Source of the DNA: UBA6398 sp963644855
GTDB lineage: Bacteria; Bacteroidota; Bacteroidia; Bacteroidales; Bacteroidaceae
Direction: 5' to 3'
Assembly: GCA_963644855.1 (NCBI GenBank)
Contig: CAVIQL010000021.1
Coordinates: forward strand, 1-46,055
Length of the DNA stretch: 46,055 nt
Part shown: piece by piece, positions 18,501 to 26,473 of the stretch
Position numbering within the stretch: the first letter of the stretch is position 1
How the letters are laid out: the number at the start of each line of letters is the position of its first letter
Notes under the pieces: generated by a model
What the model was told of the DNA's origin: nothing
Seen by the model: the letters and a program-made list of their open reading frames with translations, nothing else
Databases searched by the model: none
Position numbers and translations under genes: made by a program

Positions 18501-21315
18501 TGGTATAGTATTTCTGACCATCTTCTGAAGTGTAATAAGAATATATCACACCGGCTTCAGTGTAGTCGTTGTTACCAAAATCACCAGCTTCAATGATATC
18601 CTTGTATTGTCCCCAACCATATTGGGTATCGTATTTGAATTCGTCAACAAGGTCGCGCGGCACCATGATTTTTGCCTTCGAGCTATTGTCGAACACGCCT
18701 TTACCGACAGGAATCTGACTGGGGTGTAAAAATTCCACATGGTCGTCGTCCTCGTCAGAATAGAGCGCAATGTTGAATGCCGTGAGATTATTGCAATTGG
18801 CAAAGGCAGAATCGCCTATTTCTATATGGAAATCCTGACTTGCTCCGTCGGCAGATTTTGTGATTTCCTGGAATTTCACCTGTTTGATGTTGTCCTTGCC
18901 TTTGAACGAAGAAGCCCACACCTTAGTAGTGTTGTAGTCATAGGTCTGACCAATGTCTTGATAAATCCAAAGAATGTTCTGATTCTTATCTACGAGATAA
19001 CTGTCGTCGGCTCCTATCACATGCACTTGGTGCGAACCATAGTTACTGCCATTGTCCACTTTTACAACAGAACCTGTCTTGTCGCGGTTGCGATCATAGG
19101 CATAGCGTGCGCCATACTCGGCATTCACATCTTCTTTACGCATAGAGGTGGTGGGAACAAGGTGATCCTTGTATTTGCTCCAAAGAGAGTCGTTGCAGAA
19201 CTCTTCATAGTATTCTGCATCTACGTAAACCTTTGCATCGGGGCAGTTGGCAAACATCTTGTCGCCCGCGGGACGCACATCACTCGGGCGAAGCATCACA
19301 TCATGGTCATCACCGGCAAACATGCGGTACATCATTTTCAAACTCTTGAAGTTGCGGTCGAAAGCATAGTCGTCTATCTTCATGTTTATCCAGCCGCAGG
19401 CTTCCGTGCCCGAGATGTTGCTGTTGTTATCCCAGAAATATAGTTCCTCAACGCCGTTAAGGTTTTCGATTTCCGTGGTGAAATAATTATTTGATGTACC
19501 TATATCGACAATAGCATAGTAAGTGCCCTTGCCTGCCGAAGCAACGCCGGTAATCTTTGTCTCATGGGCTTTGCCGCCCTCCACAGAAATTTGTTTTCCC
19601 GTGAGTTTGTATTGCAGGTTGTCCTCGGTGTAGGCATTGTTAGTGCCCGAAGTGCCGCTTTTGTCCTTACCGCACAGCATGCCCGAATAGTTGCTGCCCT
19701 CGGCATGGAGAGTAACCTGGCCATTGCTCTGATCGGCAAAACAGTCGCTCATTTTGGTATCGGTATCTTCCATTATACCAGCAATGCCACCCACATAGTT
19801 GTTACCCCACACGATGGAAGGGCCTATAAGATAGCAACGCGTAACGGTAGAACCGGAATTCATTTCACCTACAATGCCGCCGATATAATCCTCGTGGGCT
19901 TTGATTATACCTTGGAAGGAACAATCGCGAACAGCAGCGCTCATATCGGTCTTACCCACGATACCGCCAACACAATCTGGAGAACCTTTTCCATTACGAA
20001 GCAGATTACCGTTCGTAACATGGCAATTCTCTATGTAGCCTACGGGAGTGGCATGACCGGAGTTTTGAGTAAGAAATCCGGCAATAAATCCAAGATTGTC
20101 GTTGTCTTGAGTAGTAAGCGAGGGATTGGTAAGGTTTACGTTTTTGATGGCTCCATCTTTAACATAACCGAACAATCCGGCATATTCTTGATTGTTTATG
20201 GTAAGACTGTCTATGGTATGACCCTGACCGTCAAACTCGCCGTCGAAAGGATGGTCCTCGGTACCGATTGGGGTAAAGTTTCCGGCTTGACCCATGTTGA
20301 TATCGCGCATGAGTTTTGCCTTGTTGGTACCAGTGCCTCTGTTCATGAAGTTGGAAAATACCTTGAGATGCTCAGCTGTATAGAGCTCCATGTAACCATT
20401 ATAGGTAACAAGCTGATTGGCATCGAACATTTCGTCGCCATAAATCGCGCCGCAGGTTGCAGTATCGGCTGCGCTAACCTGGGCATTGCTATTGGTGCAA
20501 CCTTGTAGGCTGACTTCTGCACTACGCCAACGAACCAATCCGGTGATACCGCCGGCATATTTTTTAGCGTATATACGGGAAACTCCTTTTGAGGTTTCCA
20601 ACAATTTACAACTATCAATCTGCGAAACATGAGTCAAAGCGGCAATACCGCCAGCATAACTGCCAAGACTTTCAAAGTAACCGCTTACCGTACATTTGGA
20701 TATCTTGCTGTCCGAAAGGTATCCGCAAATACCGCCTACGCCTTCGAGAGGTTGGCCATCGGTATTTTCGGTTGGCACAAGCACTGCATCGTAAACATGG
20801 CAGTTTTCGAACGTGGTCTTTACTGCATTTCCACACAACACTCCAACAAACGTATTGGTGCTGGATATTGTTATCGACACAGAAGCGAATGTGGGCTGTT
20901 GCACAACCACATTTCGAATGGTTGCTCCGTTGGTATAACCAAACAATCCGCTTTGCAGACAAGGGCGAACCTTTAATCCGCTTATCACATGATTGTTTCC
21001 GTCGAAAACACCTTGGTAAAGAAGATTTACATCGGTCTTTCCGTCGCCAATAGGTGTCCAGTAATCTTCCTCCAACGCAGAGAGGTCGATGTCGGCCGTA
21101 AGCAAAGCGTTGATGTCGGGGTTTTTGGCATTTACTTGCTCTGCAAACCATTTCAACTGTGCTGCTGTTGATATCTCATAATAGTTGCTGTCGTTTTTCA
21201 CCGGTGTATCGTCTGCATGAGCAGGGGTGGTGAAGAAAGTAAACAACATTACAAGCATCAACAGAAAACAATGCTTTCGCATTTGTTTTGCATTTCGGTG
21301 ATTGATATTGTTCAT
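12502..21315 (-). CDS. Giant secreted BspA-like leucine-rich repeat / GLUG surface protein
   Basis: About 2,937 residues. It starts MNNINHRNAKQMRKHC followed by a signal peptide (CFLLMLVMLFTFFTTPAHA). ATGs at 21363 and 21282 are alternatives; 21282 gives the shortest signal-peptide N-region. The first 600 residues carry GLUG-type beta-helix repeats (for example YQGVFDGNNHVISGLKV, FDGEFDGQGHTIDSL). The long middle has BspA-type LRR_5 repeats with F-x-GC-x-NL cores, arranged in large modules each ending in W-x-x-YKD. The C-terminus has two copies of a Y-x-R-x-x-x-x-x-W-S/N-T-L-x-L-P-F/Y type domain and the tail EYYDVEGHRLNGLQKGLNIIKN, a common end in Prevotella surface proteins. BspA proteins bind host or bacterial ligands; the ligand here is unknown. 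A hydrophobic block interrupts the repeats near 17640-17845. It is a single gene. Confidence 0.88.
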   Translation of the reverse strand: MNNINHRNAKQMRKHCFLLMLVMLFTFFTTPAHADDTPVKNDSNYYEISTAAQLKWFAEQVNAKNPDINALLTADIDLSALEEDYWTPIGDGKTDVNLLYQGVFDGNNHVISGLKVRPCLQSGLFGYTNGATIRNVVVQQPTFASVSITISSTNTFVGVLCGNAVKTTFENCHVYDAVLVPTENTDGQPLEGVGGICGYLSDSKISKCTVSGYFESLGSYAGGIAALTHVSQIDSCKLLETSKGVSRIYAKKYAGGITGLVRWRSAEVSLQGCTNSNAQVSAADTATCGAIYGDEMFDANQLVTYNGYMELYTAEHLKVFSNFMNRGTGTNKAKLMRDINMGQAGNFTPIGTEDHPFDGEFDGQGHTIDSLTINNQEYAGLFGYVKDGAIKNVNLTNPSLTTQDNDNLGFIAGFLTQNSGHATPVGYIENCHVTNGNLLRNGKGSPDCVGGIVGKTDMSAAVRDCSFQGIIKAHEDYIGGIVGEMNSGSTVTRCYLIGPSIVWGNNYVGGIAGIMEDTDTKMSDCFADQSNGQVTLHAEGSNYSGMLCGKDKSGTSGTNNAYTEDNLQYKLTGKQISVEGGKAHETKITGVASAGKGTYYAIVDIGTSNNYFTTEIENLNGVEELYFWDNNSNISGTEACGWINMKIDDYAFDRNFKSLKMMYRMFAGDDHDVMLRPSDVRPAGDKMFANCPDAKVYVDAEYYEEFCNDSLWSKYKDHLVPTTSMRKEDVNAEYGARYAYDRNRDKTGSVVKVDNGSNYGSHQVHVIGADDSYLVDKNQNILWIYQDIGQTYDYNTTKVWASSFKGKDNIKQVKFQEITKSADGASQDFHIEIGDSAFANCNNLTAFNIALYSDEDDDHVEFLHPSQIPVGKGVFDNSSKAKIMVPRDLVDEFKYDTQYGWGQYKDIIEAGDFGNNDYTEAGVIYSYYTSEDGQKYYTNKNNEEMEKIVASWSNMYSNFAPSKVLEYNNSSTIKYMLASGVVPEKINNNDGVMRLYCDIGEIYPNHYKTIALSASGFQNQTSIKKIVFEDIVANNYNTVTDLNFVIPDNTFRGCSNLKELNMFYYVTRGENNYNGIKPSQVFIGKNVFDGVSKDFRIVVLPDYYNDYINDPNWSQYKDLIIAADYLPTDEDPVERKGITYDYVSRSLNNLSTSDITRLQSSAWNWVLPAIFAASIVTSGGVGFVAGMTSWVEEAAMQAFVTAGGMFFTSLESATLAGLVVAKGTDELLNSTAKNYLVNRAKKNYARPATWKTQGLWIRTENITNVPNMYVTKIDDSKTDITIYNDPGQKSEDYRTIGIERTAFHNKTNLKKIHFQDRYGESSESLNSMILALPDSCFGGCTNLELLDLVIYSGGDGFGRYNGLTPDNFIPYGDIFAGLDKSKIKIRVSREAYPEFIEDDYWKQYKDMYQVVDVEEKEKQDEWKCKYSLAFNNNTIPLRSQSQGHDIEHVYIYGPGSGLAKTGLAALINDFGNWNNYKLDFVKAKAFYGNNDLKVLDITDTHTNIADVYTEFDISLLDSAFANCKNFEDFNIIYQVTDGDNHTESITPSQITLGNGVFDGCDNLRLKFCLDQESAFLADTAWAKYKDKFRPCFFEPRDKNVADILLDSYRFGTDLNSGTNFTHVDATRAKPEELKTLFQGKDIQSFDEFRAFGSCGLKTIYNGMFFGCSSLQSIMLPDSINTIEADAFRGCIMLNNLTIPANVTSIQANAFANSGIKEFIVKSPVPADIDAAKVFASLSDSYIIYVADSVVDKYKEKWASVSDHINGIGKRRGLKVVTLKEPGTLAKELGLTYEYTESLFADNHLYGNYAQFDSLRVIGTIDGRDIGVIRYLGGRDVEYNCKTPGRLSYLDLYEANLTSEGHYEYNRAYFDNERPFDHFGWSNNYIENDNEVSKFMFWGLDQLQTLILPKTATKIKAGAFDNCTNLKVLVVGDDMKDIATSYDENYVAVSTPNKLALVMLSNSAPETSEKAFMSVSGDPKGSGNSAIYNYAENNLRFTATIVPYNSVKSYSNKVAYSSTCDSIIYNFEDAALVEALKTKHVFSPLDLAQTRDITGFFNGNNKIEKFNELYYSSISMLGDSTFTDMKGITEVTLPIALKKITAKAFKGCSSLQRINAFGILIPELEEDAFVNLPTDFVIMVNEGQEDAYRNAWPQYKDHIQGYRSATINIREITLTKPNTLADSLNASITMDDEKVLAVGGNFNNLSGLKINGPIGGKDIALLRYLGGREPDWNNHVYTTNLKYLDLYDAELRADKYYFTLKGINRRIENDNEVPKDMLWNCDNLETVILPRTATKLCYEACYDMASLKRLVIGDNVTYIDDDALGSNHNLQDIIFLCSSVPELDGDAFTDNGGERKIEKFYVRNPLLYLYSRNDEFTSHTNQITSGFEDVEYFRAFGSKAIATEDDVPNIVSIDGWFDNFPSITNLKMLGKSNIKSIDKNSFSALKNLQQLSLPSTLSKVEDGAFQENTNLHWLDISECDSLKSTIDKLGVSSDALVYVPKSFSESGKPNVVYGNTGALQCDEYNLSANFAYDVPKAFTAKKVNFGRQYSAGEYSTLTLPFGVDNKPAGFTFFALDTDSTYSGHLYFNPTTTLEANTPYVVKARKQGTITISNETSIPVTPIRSNSVSANGYTMHGNLQTIAAKDANEQKMLVMTDSANVWNVAAADSANISPFTAYMLINNSSVSNINVPSVFNCEHYYVGEQEFELDGDGSEDDPLYCPDLDLKDGEDFKSDRPFYTDKATYRRYMPNKWSTLCLPYAIAAENTTCEFYEISSINEEQVTLAKLTGNIEAGRTVLLHCLSSEDTVVIDAIGDEVYVSNTTSDDPSNLMSGSFAETEAPQGTYVISGDKFCLVDDLSDDEAKVEAFRGYLSLGEFGSKVASFNLVIDGDATAIDKINSLTDDANTEYYDVEGHRLNGLQKGLNIIKNGNKTLKVMIK

Positions 21316-21545
21316 ATTAAATTGATTAGTATATTGCACAAGAATATCGTTAGAAAATCTCATCTTTATTTTCTATGCTTTAGAATTCTTTTTTCATCTC
21401 TTTTATGCCACACAATTTTCCCACGAAAGCGGTCTACTTGGCAGGCCTTTATTATCGTTTGTTTTACAGAATATAAGCCACTCTATTTGAACTTGCAAAG
21501 TAAGTAAAATTTCTGCAAACAAGAATAAAAACAACGATACTTTTT

Positions 21546-21624
21546 ATTGCAAAAACAATGTCAGACATTTTTTAAATAATATCAGACATTGTTCAAATAA
21601 TATCAGACATTATTTTTGCAATAT
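21546..21624. repeat. Intergenic 21-bp palindrome array, copy E
   Basis: Cores RTCNGAY are centred at 21563, 21584 and 21605, exactly 21 bases apart. A fourth at 21626 (ATACGAT) has one mismatch. The left linker is ATTGCAAAAACAAT and the right TATTTTTGCAAT, so the ends are inverted copies. It sits between the 5' end of the giant surface protein gene and the 3' end of the comM-like gene. The rest of 21364-21686 shows no gene. Confidence 0.8.
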
Positions 21625-21686
21625 ACGATATAAAAAAAACGACTTCTATTTTGGGATAAAACTAAAGGCTTAGCAGGCGGAAAAAA

Positions 21687-23225
21687 TCAATTTTCAGCCC
21701 AATCGCTACGGTCAAGATTGCGATAGCCTATGGCCTCGCCTATATGGTTGGCCTTAACATTGTCGCAACCTTCGAGGTCGGCAATGGTGCGAGCCACCTT
21801 TAATATGCGATTGTATGCCCGCGCGCTAAGCGAACGCTTTTCCATTGCAATGCGAAGCAACTGCAAGCCCTGTTCATCGGGCTCGGCAAAACGATGTATC
21901 ATATTTTCGGGCATCTGTGCGTTGCAATACACTCCGTTTATACCCTGAAAACGAATATTTTGCCGTTCACGCGCTACCATAACCCGACTGCGTATTGCGG
22001 CAGAGGTTTCTCCCGGCGCGGCTTGCGACAATTCCTTAAACGGCACGGGCTGTATTTCAACCTGCACATCGATTCGGTCGAGCAATGGTCCGGATATTTT
22101 GTTCAAGTAACGCTGTATCTGTCCCGGCGAGCACACACAAGTGCGCGTAGGGTCGTTATGGTATCCGCACGGACAAGGATTCATCGATGCCACAAGCATA
22201 AAGGAGCACGGAAGAGTAACGTTGTATTTAGCACGGGTGATGTTGACAATGCGGTCTTCGAGAGGTTGGCGCAAAGTTTCAAGGGCAGAACGGCTAAATT
22301 CGGGAAGCTCGTCAAGAAAAAGCACCCCGTTGTGTGCCAAACTTATTTCGCCGGGCATAAAATTGGTGCCGCCGCCAATCAGAGCCACATCAGAAATAGT
22401 GTGATGGGGATTGCGAAACGGACGTGTAGTAACGAGCGAAGTTTTTCCGTCTAAAATTCCCGCAACCGAGTGTATCTGCGTAGTTTCAAGGCTTTCGGAA
22501 AGCGTGAGCGGCGGAAGAATCGTAGGCAAACGCTTTGCCATCATCGATTTGCCACACCCCGGACTGCCCACAAGCATTATGTTGTGCCCGCCTGCCGCAG
22601 CTACTTCAAACGCTCTCTTGACATTTTCTTGCCCACGTACCTCGGAAAAATCCTCGCAATAGGAAGTTTGATGATCATAAAACTCCTTGCGCGTATCAAC
22701 AATGGTTTGTTTAAGTTCACGCCCGTTGAAATGTTCCACAACCTGTGCAAGATTTTCTGCGCCATACACCTTTAATTTGTTTACAGCGGCAGCCTCGCGC
22801 ACATTCTCTATCGGCACAATAAGTCCCTCGTATCTTTCGGCGCGCGCATGGATTGCTACGGGCAAAGCACCGCGCACCGGGCGCAAACTACCGTCAAGTC
22901 CGAGTTCTCCAACGAGCATGAATTTATCAAGACGCTCCTTGTTTACCGCACCTTCGGCAGCAAGTATTCCCAAAGCTATAGGCAAATCATAACCAGAGCC
23001 TTCTTTGCGCAAATCAGCAGGGGCAAGGTTTACCACTATACTGTTTGTGGCAAAATGGAAACCGCTATTGGCTATCGCTGTTTGGGTGCGCGTGTAACTT
23101 TCACGCACAGCGCTATCGGGAAGTCCCACAAGCGAATACCCCATTCCCTTTGAAATATTCACTTCTACCTCTACCGTTCGGACATCAAGCCCATTCACGG
23201 CTGCCGAAAACAAGCGCACAAGCAT
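21687..23225 (-). CDS. comM: YifB/ComM-like Mg-chelatase-type AAA+ ATPase
   Basis: The 512-residue protein matches full-length ComM/YifB, a hexameric helicase that promotes branch migration during natural transformation in other bacteria. It has an N-terminal Lon-protease-like domain (about 1-180), Walker A GSPGCGKS at 220-227 and Walker B FLDELPEF with D305 and E306. A cysteine cluster CPCG...TCVCSPGQ (C351, C353, C363, C365) and a C-terminal Mg-chelatase domain ending in the LSARAYNRILKVARTIADL pattern follow. It starts 2 bases after the stop of the thioredoxin-like lipoprotein gene, so it is the third gene of an operon, though no functional link to those lipoproteins is obvious. Confidence 0.93.
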   Translation of the reverse strand: MLVRLFSAAVNGLDVRTVEVEVNISKGMGYSLVGLPDSAVRESYTRTQTAIANSGFHFATNSIVVNLAPADLRKEGSGYDLPIALGILAAEGAVNKERLDKFMLVGELGLDGSLRPVRGALPVAIHARAERYEGLIVPIENVREAAAVNKLKVYGAENLAQVVEHFNGRELKQTIVDTRKEFYDHQTSYCEDFSEVRGQENVKRAFEVAAAGGHNIMLVGSPGCGKSMMAKRLPTILPPLTLSESLETTQIHSVAGILDGKTSLVTTRPFRNPHHTISDVALIGGGTNFMPGEISLAHNGVLFLDELPEFSRSALETLRQPLEDRIVNITRAKYNVTLPCSFMLVASMNPCPCGYHNDPTRTCVCSPGQIQRYLNKISGPLLDRIDVQVEIQPVPFKELSQAAPGETSAAIRSRVMVARERQNIRFQGINGVYCNAQMPENMIHRFAEPDEQGLQLLRIAMEKRSLSARAYNRILKVARTIADLEGCDNVKANHIGEAIGYRNLDRSDWAEN

Positions 23226-23227
23226 AA

Positions 23228-24226
23228 CTAAGGCTTTATGAATTTACCAAGACGGGCTTTGAGATCCTGGGACCTGATGTCGCGCGCAAGAATCTTGCCT
23301 TCGGGCGAAATCAAAACGTTACCGGGCACATAGGATATGCCAAACAAACGGACGAGGGGCGTTTTCCAAGCCAACTTGTCGCATATGTTATACTCGGGAA
23401 GCGTGTCGCGCGAGAGAGTGTTGCGAAAACTGCGGATATCATAGTCCATGCAAACATTGATAAGCCCCATTTGGCTACGGAAAGGCTTTACCAATCCTTT
23501 CAAGCCGCGTATTTGTTGAAAACTGTCGTATTGCCACGACGCCCAGAAGCTTATTAGTAAATATTTTCCCTTGAATGTTTCGAGCGATATTTCCTTACCG
23601 TTGTATGCTTTCACCTTGAAATCGGGAGCTTTTGCGCCCGGCATTGTGGCAAGCATGGGCATGGTTTTTCCGGCAAGCGAACTGAGCTGCGCGTTGTGGG
23701 GTTGCTGCTTGAGCATATGCGACAACAATCGTTTTACAAGCGGTCCGTCAACGTTTTTTACGGCAAGGAGATAAGATTCCAGCACAGCTTGTGCGGCAAG
23801 TGTCTTAGAATTTTTGTTCACAAAGTCGGCTGCTACGTTTTTTATCTGCTCGTCGTGTTTTCCCGAAATATCGTCGTAGAATTGCGACAGTAGTTCGTTT
23901 TCTTCTGTACCTTTCACCTGCGTTTTCGTAAGGTCGGAAGCGTCTGTGGTGAAGTTTACTTTTTGCCCAGGTTCGGCAATAATTTTGCGCTGCGAGAAAT
24001 CGGGATATTGTATTGTGAGAATTTCCGGCTCTTCAAGCTCGCGTTCGTAAACGAATTTGCCGTCGCGAATATGAAGTGTGTCGTAGCTGTTTTCGGTATA
24101 GATGAAAATATCGGCTGAACGGATATTTTTGAATTTCCCGTTCAGCCGGAATTTGTTTTTAGGCACCCCGCAACTCCCTAAAAGGAGAGTTGCGAGGGCT
24201 ATTAGTATATATGAGCGGCTTGGCAT
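23228..24226 (-). CDS. Thioredoxin-fold lipoprotein lacking the CxxC active site
   Basis: The 332-residue protein has a lipoprotein signal with lipobox LGSC (C19), a DUF4369-like N-terminal domain (about 25-120), a helical linker, and a TlpA/AhpC-type thioredoxin domain from about 197 (PGAKAPDFKVKAYNGKEIS). At the active-site position, where relatives read WCxxC, this protein reads W231-Q-Y-D-S235, so both redox cysteines are replaced. Thiol-disulfide exchange is therefore not expected; a structural or ligand-binding role is inferred. It lies 21 bases after the OmpA/TPR lipoprotein gene and 2 bases before comM, in one operon. A near-perfect inverted repeat with GCAACTC arms occurs in its 5' coding end around 24169-24192. 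Confidence 0.85.
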   Translation of the reverse strand: MPSRSYILIALATLLLGSCGVPKNKFRLNGKFKNIRSADIFIYTENSYDTLHIRDGKFVYERELEEPEILTIQYPDFSQRKIIAEPGQKVNFTTDASDLTKTQVKGTEENELLSQFYDDISGKHDEQIKNVAADFVNKNSKTLAAQAVLESYLLAVKNVDGPLVKRLLSHMLKQQPHNAQLSSLAGKTMPMLATMPGAKAPDFKVKAYNGKEISLETFKGKYLLISFWASWQYDSFQQIRGLKGLVKPFRSQMGLINVCMDYDIRSFRNTLSRDTLPEYNICDKLAWKTPLVRLFGISYVPGNVLISPEGKILARDIRSQDLKARLGKFIKP

Positions 24227-24247
24227 GATTTTATGCGCGCCGCGCGG

Positions 24248-25948
24248 TTATTTCGCGATGCTCTTAAAGGCGGAATCGGCAGCATATTTGGCAAACTCGA
24301 GATCTTTTGCGGCATACGAAGCATAGGTTGCGTCTTTTGCCACAGCGTCTTTGAGATTGGAGATTACGTCTTGTTTGCTGTCGGTGCGTGCTGCGAGAAT
24401 TGCTTTAAGATAGCTTGTTGTAGCGTCGGCATTCGATACCCCAGCAAGAGTTTTTGCTGCGCTGTCGTAGTCTTTGCTCAAAATTTGTGCAAGGGCTGCG
24501 CTATTGGTTTTCACGCCGCGCAAATTGTTTGCAGCCTGAGCGTAATTGCCCTGAGCTATATTGAGATTGCCGAGAGCTTCGTTGTAGTTGTCAGCGCCTG
24601 TGCCTTTTGCGATGTAAGCCTGGGCTGTTTCAACGTCGCCTTCTGCGAGAGCAATCATACCAGCATTGACATTGGCTTCGGGATTGTTGGCTTTGGCACC
24701 ATTTGCTTTGGCAATATAATTCTTAGCCTGTGCATTGTCGCCATTTTGATAGGCAATGGCTGCAAGGTTGTTGTAAGCACGATAATCGTTCGGGTAAAGT
24801 TCTGCTGTCTTCTTGTAAATGCCTTCTTTTTCTGCATTGTTGTCGGTGAAGGTTGCGAAATAAAGCAGTTCTTCTACTGAAAGTTTCGACGGATCGCTCT
24901 TGTATTGTTCTGTGATTTCGTCGTCGCTACGTCCGATAAGGTCGTAGTTGATGGTTAGACGCGAACGGCGGAGTTGCGGGAGCACTTCGTCGGCGAGTTC
25001 ACGGAATGCAGAAGAAATGTTCTTGATTTGCTGCTCACGCTGTTCGGGATCCTTATACATTGAAAGCACTCGCAAGATAACTTCTTTGTCCTGGATATTC
25101 GAAGCCGAAACAAGTTGTTGGAAACCGTCCCAGTCTTGCGCTGTATAGCGTGTATCGACATTGGTAGATACTTTTTCTTTCTTCAAGAGTTGGTTTACGT
25201 ATCCCTTGCTCGACTTTTCGCGCTGCGAAGCGAGTTTGTCGTTGAGTTTCAAACCGCCATCGGGCGAAGCGTATGCCGAAACCTCTACATTGTTGAGTTC
25301 CTTGCGGTCTTGATCAGCCTTGATGTCGCGAAGGGTCTTGATAAAGTCTTGAACCGAAGTCTTTTTGAGCTCCGAGTTACGAATTTTGGCCTGCTGTATA
25401 AGGAAGTTGATGCTTGCCTCTTGCTTTTGTTTCAAAACATGAACGAATGCGTCGGGAGCAATTGCGGGATTTGCCGAAGCAAGTGTGCGTTTCAAAAGTT
25501 CACTTGTAGCTACCACGCCGTCAGCAACCTTAACCTCGGGAATTTTTACGGTTTTGTTGCCTATTTTGCCGTCAAACTTCAAATAGAGTTCGCTCTGCTG
25601 CATTTCGGGAACATACTTAAACGAATTTTTCATCGTATAGTTTCCGCCCACCTTGTACGAAATGGTTTGGTCGTTGCCTTCCACCTTTTCGCCCTGGAAT
25701 TTTGCACTCTGTCCCGGGGTTTGATTTCCGGCATATTTCATTACGGGAGTTACTGTAACCACCGCCTTACGTTTCAAATATTTTTGTGGGAATTTTCCGT
25801 TTATCGTAACGTCAACCTTTCCGCCATTAGTTTCCATGGGGTTGGGAGTTACTGTAAAGTTGTCAGCAGACAGTGCACCCATCTTGCTGCAAGAAGTAAG
25901 AGCCACGGCTCCGGCCAAGGCTAATACGATGTTTATCGTCTTTGACAT
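24248..25948 (-). CDS. Lipoprotein with OmpA-like and TPR domains
   Basis: The 566-residue product has a lipoprotein signal ending LTSC (C20), so it is probably anchored in the outer membrane. Residues 25-150 are beta-rich. Residues about 220-265 (NNVEVSAYASPDG...LASQREKSSKGYV) resemble the OmpA-type peptidoglycan-binding domain. From about 365 to 520 there are TPR-like helices (PNDYRAYNNLAAIAYQNGD, NPEANVNAGMIALAEGD). Such proteins are common in Bacteroidales and may link the envelope to peptidoglycan or act as scaffolds. It is the first gene of the unit that continues with the thioredoxin-fold lipoprotein and comM. Confidence 0.82.
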   Translation of the reverse strand: MSKTINIVLALAGAVALTSCSKMGALSADNFTVTPNPMETNGGKVDVTINGKFPQKYLKRKAVVTVTPVMKYAGNQTPGQSAKFQGEKVEGNDQTISYKVGGNYTMKNSFKYVPEMQQSELYLKFDGKIGNKTVKIPEVKVADGVVATSELLKRTLASANPAIAPDAFVHVLKQKQEASINFLIQQAKIRNSELKKTSVQDFIKTLRDIKADQDRKELNNVEVSAYASPDGGLKLNDKLASQREKSSKGYVNQLLKKEKVSTNVDTRYTAQDWDGFQQLVSASNIQDKEVILRVLSMYKDPEQREQQIKNISSAFRELADEVLPQLRRSRLTINYDLIGRSDDEITEQYKSDPSKLSVEELLYFATFTDNNAEKEGIYKKTAELYPNDYRAYNNLAAIAYQNGDNAQAKNYIAKANGAKANNPEANVNAGMIALAEGDVETAQAYIAKGTGADNYNEALGNLNIAQGNYAQAANNLRGVKTNSAALAQILSKDYDSAAKTLAGVSNADATTSYLKAILAARTDSKQDVISNLKDAVAKDATYASYAAKDLEFAKYAADSAFKSIAK

Positions 25949-25984
25949 TGCTTGTGTTTAATTTATTACAATATATTATATAGG

Positions 25985-25992
25985 CAAAGATA
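25985..25992 (-). promoter_or_regulatory. -7 box of the OmpA/TPR lipoprotein operon
   Basis: On the minus strand TATCTTTG fits the -7 consensus TAnnTTTG, 37 bases upstream of the ATG. No TTTG is found at the -33 position, so the promoter is only partly consensus. Apart from repeat copy F and the Nudix promoter region, the 525-base gap 25949-26473 shows nothing else. Confidence 0.5.
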
Positions 25993-26161
25993 AGAATTAT
26001 TACTATTACTCCCACCCCACACAGCCATAGATTTTTAATGTTTCATCTTTTTTGCCCCGTTTTGTGATTTCCCCCATTCTTTCCTCCCCTCGCAAACGCT
26101 TTCTGCAATATGCAATACGGCATGTTTTTCGCCCTGTTTTTATGTTGAATTTCCAACACGG

Positions 26162-26244
26162 CATATTGTAAAAACAATAACCGATATTTTTTAAACAATA
26201 TCGGACCTTTTTTAAATAATATCCGACATTAGAAAAACGCTATT
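26162..26244. repeat. Intergenic 21-bp palindrome array, copy F
   Basis: Cores are centred at 26182 (AACCGAT, one mismatch), 26203 (ATCGGAC) and 26224 (ATCCGAC), exactly 21 bases apart. Degenerate outer positions lie near 26161 and 26245. The left linker is TTGTAAAAACAATA and the right ATTAGAAAAACGCT. It sits between the divergent lipoprotein and Nudix genes. Confidence 0.77.
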
Positions 26245-26385
26245 TACAGCCCATTTTTAGACCATCTGTCATCGCAGCAAAAATCTCCTTCAAACCCACG
26301 TTTTCAAGCCATCGGACATAAGCCATACACTGCCTTATTTTTCTGCGACAGTGCATCTTGCAGACGATATCCGCACTTTTCGCTC

Positions 26386-26458
26386 ATAACGCGTAAATAA
26401 CACGCATTATATTTGGTCATCTCATAATTTCAACCTATATTTGCGTAGAAATTACGCA
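26386..26458 (+). promoter_or_regulatory. Promoter of the Nudix/ADP-ribosylhydrolase operon with two inverted-repeat operators
   Basis: The promoter is TTTG at 26412-26415 and TATATTTG at 26436-26443, spacing 20, a full consensus match. It is framed by two inverted repeats with GCGT/ACGC half-sites. The upstream one has arms ATAACGCGT (26386-26394) and ACGCATTAT (26402-26410). The downstream one has arms TGCGTA (26442-26447) and TACGCA (26453-26458) and covers the predicted start of transcription. Both contain ACGCATTATA as a direct repeat (26402-26411 and 26454-26463), and the centres are 52 bases apart, about five helical turns. Binding by the adjacent NrtR-like product is inference. Confidence 0.75.
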
Positions 26459-26473
26459 TTATAAACAAAACAT

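Noticed and set aside
24169..24192. Inverted repeat GCAACTC in the 5' coding end of the thioredoxin-like gene as a regulatory hairpin
   Set aside because: It lies inside the signal-peptide/lipobox codons and may arise by chance; no supporting context.
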